From: Oidiodendron maius Zn
Lineage: Eukaryota; Ascomycota; Leotiomycetes; Myxotrichaceae
NCBI GenBank assembly: GCA_000827325.1
Contig: KN832872.1
Span: forward strand, 2,829,580 to 2,893,579
Length of the DNA: 64,000 bases
Direction of reading: 5' to 3'
Below the pieces are notes generated by a model. That model did no database searches, was not told the DNA's origin, and saw nothing but the letters and a program-made list of their open reading frames with translations. Positions 57,241 to 64,000 of this stretch are shown here, piece after piece. Within the stretch, counting starts at the first letter, position 1. Every line of letters starts with the position of its first letter. Made by a program: the position numbers and the translations under genes.

Positions 57241-58296
57241 ATGAGTTACGCTGTAAGTGCAGCCCAAGATGCAAGGAAGCTCTTTCAAAGCTGATAATCG
57301 CTTGAATCTAGAGCAACTTTTCTCCTTCCGCGCTCGAAGTCGCTCCTGGAACCGGACAGTTGGAACCAACTTCGCACCTTTACGAAGGACTGGAGGTCTC
57401 GACTCCTCCCCATGCGACGCCACCCTTACATAGCGAAAAGGACGAGATACTCCACATAGAAGAATCGCCACGTGGACTGCCGAACCGTGTTGGTAACATG
57501 AAAGCAACGACATTCTGGTTGATTATCAGTGTTATCTGTATAGTCGTCATAGGAGCAGCAGTTGGAGGGTCTGTTGGTGGGACAATTGCCGCTCGACGAA
57601 ATAATACAGCTGCTGTAGCAAATGCTGCTAATAGGTATGCCATCTGGTCATTGTACACATTCTCAGCACTTTCCTTCCAGTTAAAAATATCCAACCGTCC
57701 ATCCCATCCAGTCCTTACTAACAGCACCCGTAACAAGCCCAACAACATCAACAAATTCCGTCGCACAGACCACTGCACCTACCACTGCATCGAACACTGG
57801 ATCGACCACTGGATCGACCACTGGATCGAACACCGCGTCAAGCACCGCGTCAAACACAGCGGCAACCTCATCCGCCACATTCACACCTACAACAGACTGC
57901 CCCACCTCAAATCTCACAGCCTATAATTCTATGTTCCTTTCCGGCGACAGCGGCACCGTCGTCTCTGGCGCTGCCCTTAATTTCCAAAAATGTATGTCCC
58001 CTCGCCCAAGCCAAGCCCCAATGCCAAACTAACCCTCCATCGTAGTCTGTGGTTTCAAGGGCTCAAACTTAAACAATATCGGTGAATCGTTCGTGACCAC
58101 CTTCGATGACTGCATTGAGACATGCGCCTCCATTAACTTTTGGGCCGGCAACTCATCTTGTTACGCAGCTGCATTTACACTTAATGGGAACAGACCAGGG
58201 AATTGTTGGGCTCAGTCGAAAGAAGGTACTGTCAGCGGCGACGGATTAACTTATACTGGGAGCATAGTGGATAATATTGCTGTTTTGGTAACTTAG
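57241..58296 (+). CDS. Type II membrane protein with Thr/Ser stalk and PAN-like C-terminal domain
   Basis: Model: join(57241..57252, 57360..57634, 57738..57991, 58046..58296), 263 aa, all in phase. The first exon is 12 nt (MSYA); the long ORF otherwise lacks an ATG. Cytoplasmic tail MSYALEPTSHLYEGLEVSTP, one transmembrane helix (FWLIISVICIVVIGAAVGGS), a stalk with repeated ASNTGSTTGSTTGSNTAS, then a Cys-rich domain (FCGFKGSNLNNIGESF, TTFDDCIETCASINFW, SSCYAAAFTLNGNRPGNCWA) like fungal PAN/Apple-type extracellular modules. Intron 2 was set by frame: acceptor at 57737 with a perfect TACTAAC branch site at about 57716-57722. Resembles the protein at 37343 in plan. Probably a surface sensor or adhesin-like protein; function unknown. 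Confidence 0.8.
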
Positions 58297-59742
58297 AACT
58301 GAGAAGGGAGAGGTAAGGAAGAAGTGCGGTTTATAACAAGAAATAATCGATACGGCTAAGAGCAGCTTTCAAGACAAAGATTTGGATTAAAAACATTTGA
58401 AAATTTAATATTTAAAAGAAAAATTTGACATCGGGTGAGCAAACAGTATATTGTGAATATTACGCCGGGGTAGAACGGACACTGTGGGACCTTTTCCCTC
58501 ACAGCTCAGGGAGGATATCTAGCAGAGTATGTGTAAGAATGCTAATAGATGACCGGCGCTGCGGCAGGGCATCCTCAACGTATCGTCAGCATTCAACAAA
58601 GACGACACGTGGAGTTGGTGTGAGTCCAGCTGCTCCATGAAGCCAGGTGACTGCACAGACGCTGCAGAAGGGGGCGGTGCGAAGCTCAGAGACTTCATAG
58701 CGAGACGGGACTAGCCAAGGTTTAAGGCTCACTGCTTCTCGGCTCTGGAGATCCACGATGAAATGCCCGTCAGAGATCTGGCACAGGTAGTATAGAGGTG
58801 TAATACAGCTAATACGATAAGAAATTAGGTAACTTATAGTAACTTTCCTGTTTAATAATTGTACTAACCATAGCCTTAGGGAGTGACTACCTACTTTATA
58901 CTCTTAGATTTCTCCAGAGAAATAAAGAGCTTAATATTTAGCAGAAATACGACCTATATATTAAGCTCGGAAAGTGTATAAAAATAGATAGACAAAGATA
59001 CTATGACGTGTATTAGAGATTCTTACTAGTAGGAGAAGATTTGCTCCACTAAAGACCCGTCTTAATTAGCTTTATAACATGAGCTTGTATGAGCATACTA
59101 TAATAAATGGACAGGTAAACCGTCTCTTTCTGCCTTCGGAGAGCATCGGTTGCAGTCTTTACAACTTAAGATATCTATTACGTTGCTTCTCATCTGCGCG
59201 ACACGTTTATAAAATGTTAACTTAGCCATTGTAGGTGTTATATAAGAGACTTTAGAGAACTACTCTCAGCATCTCGAGTTCCCCACTCGACGGTAATCCC
59301 TGCGAGCCAAGCCACATATCTTATCTGAAAGACGGAACTCCCTCTCCTCACCGACCTCAGATTCGCCTACCTGCAGCCAATCCGATGCCACCAGACTGTC
59401 TGACAGATCATTAAATAGAAGCGCTAATGACTATCGATACTCTGAGCTCGGAACACCGCAAAGCTACCCTATTGGAGAGACGGAATTCCCGCCCCCCACC
59501 ATCGAAGAAGGGGAGCTTCTCGCCCCGCGTTGTAATCCAACTACTTCTCACAATAATTAATATCGATACTACCAGCAGCAGTCGTGACTCCACATATAAT
59601 ACCTTCGCTTGAAGGCGCGCGAGTCTGAAGTGAGCTCAATATTAGGAAGTAGATTCGTCTCGGAGCGGTGAGTGTTTGACAGCGGTGGCCCGGCTGATTG
59701 TCGCCATTGTTCTCGAGTTGTCAAGTTAAACAGATACCTCCT
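58297..59742. other. Intergenic stretch, AT-rich with shuffled repeat motifs
   Basis: 1.45 kb. 58790-59270 is AT-rich and looks decayed. 59299-59429 carries the three phrases shared with 56624-56777. No gene recognised. Confidence 0.4.
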
Positions 59743-61483
59743 ATGTCGTCGCCAAGGGCAGCTCAGGCCTCGTCATCTTCTCCGCGGAGGCTACCCACAG
59801 CGCGTAGTTCGAAAAGCCCATCGACCAGTCCACCAGCCCTCATCGACACCGCGACCCAAGATCAGGGTCAGGATGCTCCAATTGAAGCTGATGTGAGCTT
59901 TGCGAAGTCTACGGCAGATATTTTTGTTCTGATGCTGCGCGCGTAGAATGATTCGAATGCTGATACGGACTCTGCCCTTGGACTTGGGTACGTGGGGAAT
60001 TGAGTCGTCCAGCTAGGATGTTGAGTTAATGGGAGATAGCGATGTGAGAAGCTTCACGACTTCGCTGGCTTCTAGCGTATACAATTACACGTAACTTTGA
60101 TTTATCTATGCTAATGGCGCAAACTTATGTTAACATACAATTAGCTACGAGGTATGGCAGGCGATATAGAGGCGGGCTCAAGCGGCTACTAAATGAGACC
60201 GGTCACAGAACGGACGAAGATACCACGCATACCAGGAAGGGGAATATCTATTTGTCACCTGCCCTCTCCGTTGCTTGTCAGAATTTGCACTGATATTGTG
60301 AGCAGCCAAATGATGATACGGAGCAAGAACGACTTGACATGGTATGGAAATGCGGACGGCAATTAGAGGCCGGAAGTGCTCACCTTGTGTAGCTACACCA
60401 CATCTTCAAGCTTGTCCTAGGAGGTGCCCTTTACAAAGCACCGATTGAGGAGCCTCTACAGCGGGTGCTCGACTTTGGGACAGGGACTGGCATCTGGGCT
60501 ATAGACCTTGCAGAGTATGCCCCCAACGTAAAACATGGACATGAAGCTAACGGCGTATGGTGAACATCCTTCCGCAGAAGTAATAGGTGAATGATGCAGT
60601 AGGCGCAGTAGGCGCAGCACCCCACCCCTCAGCTAACATGACGTAGGGAACGACCTTAGCCCAATCCAGCCGTCCTGGATCCCACCAAATGTAAAATTCG
60701 TAATTGACAATGTCGAATCGCCGTGGATTGACAACGAGTTCTCCTCCTTCGATCTAATACACGGCCGTTCCATGTCGGGAAGTATCTCCGACTGGTTAAT
60801 GCTCTTCTCTTCATGCATCGAAGCCCTAAAGCCAGGTGGCTGGCTGGAGATGCAGGAATTCGACGTGTGGTTTCAGAGCGAGGAAGGACAATTACCCGCG
60901 GATTCGGCAATTATGGAGTGGCAAAACTATCTGGACGAAGCGAGTGTCATGTTTGGGAAGAAATTAAATGTTGCGCGCGAGATGGCGCCGTGGATGAGTG
61001 AGGCGGGGTTCGAGGATGTAAAGGAGGAAGTTATTAAGGTTTGTTTCTACTTTGTACACCAAATTTTCATGGTCGCTGTGGTGCTGTAAAGCACAACGCG
61101 CAGATACCCCCATCAAATCCATGTGCTGTTATCTGTCGCCACGCTCAAGCTATTGGTTGGGGCAAAAGCCATGTGTTGGCTCAGATTTCTTACTCCCCAC
61201 TTATGGCCGTCCTTCTCTGCTAACAGAATCCTCCTAGGTGCCGATAGGATCTTGGCCCAAATCACCGCGCCTCAAGGAACAGGGCCGCTGGCTCCAAGCC
61301 CAAATGCTCGAATCGATTGAGCCCATAAGTCTCGGGTACTGCACGCGCATATTAAAGTGGAGTGCGGAAAGAACCCGCGTCTTTATCATCGCGGTCAGGA
61401 ACGAATTTTTGAACAACAAAACGCATCTTTTTGCCTATTGTCGGTTCATCTATGGCCAGCGGCCGCAAATTGAGAGTGGATGA
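59743..61483 (+). CDS. LaeA-like SAM-dependent methyltransferase, many small exons
   Basis: Related to the LaeA family of regulators and tailoring methyltransferases. Model: join(59743..59892, 59947..59987, 60040..60090, 60145..60151, 60209..60253, 60306..60341, 60393..60514, 60578..60586, 60647..61038, 61238..61483), about 366 aa. Order fits the family: disordered Ser/Pro-rich N-terminus, NYT-YE-NGRRYHAYQEGEYLF across a 7-nt exon, PNDDTEQERLDM, LHHIFKLVLGGALYKAPI, SAM motif [71 protein letters not shown] and ISLGYCTRILKWSAERTRVF. The joint between exon 7 and the 9-nt exon 8 needs a phase-1 donor that I cannot find; with GTATGC at 60515 the frame is off by one. Either a non-canonical splice or a frameshift that breaks the gene. 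Confidence 0.72.
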
Positions 61484-61662
61484 GGTTTCACATGCATTCA
61501 AAATACAAAGCAAGCAGGGAGGCCATAAGCATTCTTAGTAGCTGAGCAATATAGAGCGAGCAGACAGGTCATTATGTTATATGGTATCAAGAATACCACA
61601 CAGGCCGTTACGTCGTGACTTTCATTCTCCAATAATCTGGAAATCCAAAGCAGTAAAAAAAA

Positions 61663-63387
61663 TCATTTCACCACCTTGATCCTAATGCCCTTGCTCCCTT
61701 GAAACACAAGCGGTGTAATCCCATCCCCCACAATCTCTACGTTCGCTTGGTCCGTCTCCCACAATTCAAGCACCCCTCTATCTCCAATTCCCCGCACCTC
61801 CCGACTTCCATAAACCCTAAAGAGTCTCGCTAACGCCAAGTACATCTCTGCATAAGCGAGAGGCATACCGATGCACTGCCTTGAGCCTTTAGAAAAGGGG
61901 ACGAGGTATTTGGTTAGAGAGGGGTCGAGGAGGTAGCGTTCGGGCGAGAAGATGTGAGGCGAGGGAAAGATGGTGGGAGAGTAGTGGAGTAGGGTTGAGG
62001 TCATACCGACAGGAGTTCCAGGCGGGATTGTCCATGTCTTTGAGGTTCCGGCGTCTGTGAAATGGAGGGGTTCAGTTGGGGAGATACGTTGCAAGCGGGA
62101 GGACACGCCGCATGAAAGACGGAGACCTTCGTGGATGCAAGCTGACAGGTACGGGAGTTGTTCCAGATTTGAGAGTTGGACTGCGATTAAGGGATCTGGA
62201 ATCGCAGCCTCAAGCTCAGCCTTGAGCTTTCGCAGGCACGAGGGGAGAGTGAGGAGGTGGTAGGTTGTGACTGAGAGAGCCCACGCTGTGGTGAGAGTGC
62301 CGGCTATTACTGTCACTTGCCCGTCTTGCCACAGGCGAGTTGGGGATTTCTCTTCCGGGGGGAGTTTACTGGAGAGAATCTCATGGAAGATCGTGCTGTG
62401 GGTGAGGTCTTTGTGAGCTGTGAAAGAGGGGGATTGGATTTGGGCGATTTGATTTTGTATGTCCTGTTTTGGAGTCAGAAAGTAGGCTTTCGACAAATTG
62501 GGGACTAGGTAGCCTTGCTCGTTGAAGGTTAACGTAGGATGCCATGTCGGAGTTCAATCGAACGGTCATCCAGTCTGGCATTGCTTGCATTAACGGCAAG
62601 ATCCAGGTCAGCTGCTTTGTGAGATGGCCCATCGTGCTCCCAACTATTGAAGCATCATGGAACGAAGGATCGAAGTCTTTCGCTTCTAGCCGATGGTCAC
62701 ATCTCGCAAAAGAATACTGCATCACAACATCTACCAAAGACTTAGCAACCTCCTAGACTCAATGAATCGCGGCACTTACCATTGGTAAAAGCAGCGTAAG
62801 CAAGAGAGATGGTCATTGGTTCCCCGTCCTCACCAAACTCCGTTACCCGTTCCAGCAACTTATCCAACCTCTCTTCGATCATAGGCTGTAGCCTTCTCAC
62901 ACTGGCGGTAGAAAAGAAAGAATTCAAAGCCGCCCTCCTCATACGGTGTTTATCATGATTCGCTGTCGCAAAGGTAGATTCAGGGATACCGAACTGGTTG
63001 GTGAACCATTCCCATTTATCACGTCTCTTGCCTCCGCCGGCGTATATCTCGTCGTAGAAATCGGGATCGGAGATGTGTAATTCGTAGGGGTTGATTCGTA
63101 CAATCGGGCCGTATCGTTGGTGCATGCGTGCAATTTCGAAGGTGTACTGCCCGCGACAGATCACATCGTAGTAGAATTCATACCTGTGGCAGCGCATTAG
63201 CCTCCCAATGTCCGTTGCTGTCTTGAAATACAGCATACCATAATGTGAGAGCTGCTAGCTTGGATCCGGGGAACTTTGAGACTGGACTGAGGTACAGCCG
63301 ATAAATTGCACCGACCACGAGATAAAGGGCCAGGGCCGTGGCACCTATTGAGAGATACGGATACGAGAAGGTATCACTGACACTCAT
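61663..63387 (-). CDS. Cytochrome P450 monooxygenase
   Basis: Haem-thiolate oxygenase anchored in the endoplasmic reticulum. Model: complement join(61663..62463, 62519..62730, 62780..63183, 63239..63387), 521 aa. N-terminal anchor ISGATALALYLVVGAIY-like (from MSVSDTFSYPYLS), proline hinge YLSPVSKFPGSKLAALTLWY, YGPIVRINPYELHISDPDF, I-helix TVIAGTLTTAWALSVTTYHL (the acidic residue before the Thr pair is Leu here), K-helix ExxR in CIHEGLRLSCGVSSRLQRI, and haem loop PFSKGSRQCIGMPLAYAEM with the Cys ligand. The third intron has a GC donor (GCAAGG at 62518), needed to join SYVNLQR to DIQNQIAQIQ. It converges on the LaeA-like gene (179 bp apart). Substrate unknown; tailoring role inferred. Confidence 0.92.
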
Positions 63388-63719
63388 GGCTATATATCAC
63401 AGGGAGATACCTACAGATGCATAGACAGGACAGCACCTTAGTAGGGTAGCACGAGGCGGGGTGGTTGTATTTGACATCTGGCATGGCGCTGTCCACCGTC
63501 TAAAGGGCGGCCCTTACACTCACACCACCCTGCTTATGTCAAACTCACACCACCCGGTGATCAATTACCCTTTACGGCCGAAGTGGGTACTGGTATTACT
63601 AAGATTACCCCTTTAGGACGAGGTGGTGTGAGTATAACTAGCGTATCCCTTTACAGTTAGTATAACTTAATACCCTGAATCTAATCATTATAACGCCTAC
63701 CTACCTACCTACCTACTAA
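63388..63719. repeat. Inverted TCACACCACC / GGTGGTGTGA motifs, possible transposon end
   Basis: Two direct copies of ACTCACACCACCC (about 63518-63530 and 63545-63557) face an inverted copy GGTGGTGTGAGT (about 63621-63634). A CCTA-type simple repeat, (ACCT)n, lies at about 63696-63716. The cluster sits just beyond the stop codon of a probable transposon-borne ORF and may be its terminal region. It also occupies the P450 promoter. Confidence 0.45.
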
Positions 63720-64000
63720 CTAAGCATGCCGGTATCTCTTACGTCGAGCCTTAATATCCCTCCTAATCTGCCTCTTAAGCCCCTGAACACCACGCTCTGC
63801 ACTAAGCCCTCCATGTATATCGAACTCAGCCTGTACCTGCCTTTCAACCTCAATAGTCTCCTCTGCATCCCAGTCTAGCCAGGCTTCAACCTCTTCGTCA
63901 GTCCACTTCAGGAGGGTGATCTATATAGTCTAAAAAGAGTCTCTGTCTCCAGGTCTAGTCTCTGATACCCTAGATACTTGCGTATTCTCATTTAACCACC
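63720..64000 (-). CDS. C-terminal end of a probable transposon-associated protein, runs off the right edge
   Basis: Minus strand: exon 63978..>64000 (WLNENTQ) joined across a 57-bp intron to 63720..63920, reading ITLLKWTDEEVEAWLDWDAE, ETIEVERQVQAEFDIHGGLS, AERGVQGLKRQIRRDIKARR and KRYRHA before a stop. Highly charged, helical. The WTDEEVEAWLDWD part recalls Myb/SANT-like DNA-binding segments carried by fungal mobile elements; I do not identify the family. The rest lies outside the window. Confidence 0.45.

Noticed and set aside
57635-57926. Open frame continuing through intron 2 of the PAN-like gene (HWIDHWIDHW repeats)
   Set aside because: It is the Thr/Ser stalk read in the wrong frame; the spliced frame continues into the Cys-rich domain.

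Overview
This is nuclear DNA of a filamentous ascomycete (Pezizomycotina). The signs are many short spliceosomal introns (about 42-160 bp, GT/GC...AG), fungus-specific families (Zn2Cys6 and bZIP regulators, Dal5-type permease, LaeA-like methyltransferase, SesB-type NLR, GH115/GH105 enzymes) and AT-rich decayed repeat tracts between genes. I built the gene models by hand from splice signals, reading phase and family conservation. No operons, CRISPR arrays or rRNA genes were seen.

Layout. (1) 0-13.2 kb is a carbohydrate-use block: the N-terminal part of a GH38 alpha-mannosidase running off the left edge (-), a Dal5-type MFS permease (-) divergent from a GH115 alpha-glucuronidase (+), a GH105 unsaturated glucuronyl/galacturonyl hydrolase (+) and a secreted glycosidase-like protein of unassigned function (+). 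The GH115 and GH105 proteins have no signal peptide, which fits import of acidic oligosaccharides followed by intracellular breakdown. (2) 14.3-32 kb is an accessory block: a ferric reductase, two broken 3' fragments of DUF3435-type recombinase genes, a three-domain NLR (serine hydrolase, NB-ARC, TPR), LTR-like inverted repeats, a decayed C2H2 gene and a very large ZNFX1-type helicase with NFX1 and RZ zinc fingers. The 5' end of the NLR gene is partly duplicated, in direct orientation, on the far side of the helicase. Ferric reductase, NLR and DUF3435 together recall the cargo of Starship elements. (3) 32-39 kb is gene-poor and holds a broken cell-surface protein gene and a repeat-rich type II membrane protein.

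(4) 39.7-63.4 kb looks like the tailoring part of a secondary-metabolism neighbourhood: two secreted SnoaL-like proteins, a DUF3237 protein split into eight exons, an AKR7-type reductase, a truncated second aldo-keto reductase, bZIP and Zn2Cys6 regulators, an O-methyltransferase, a LaeA-like methyltransferase and a cytochrome P450. No polyketide synthase, peptide synthetase or terpene synthase is visible, so the backbone gene lies outside the window, is lost, or these genes are not one cluster. A PAN-like type II membrane protein sits inside this part. (5) The right edge carries inverted repeats and the end of an ORF that looks transposon-borne.

Most confident are the spliced models of GH38, the MFS permease, GH115, the ferric reductase, NLR, ZNFX1-type helicase, DUF3237, AKR7, the O-methyltransferase and the P450. 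Least certain are the broken surface gene, the DUF3435 and C2H2 remnants, and one exon junction of the LaeA-like gene.
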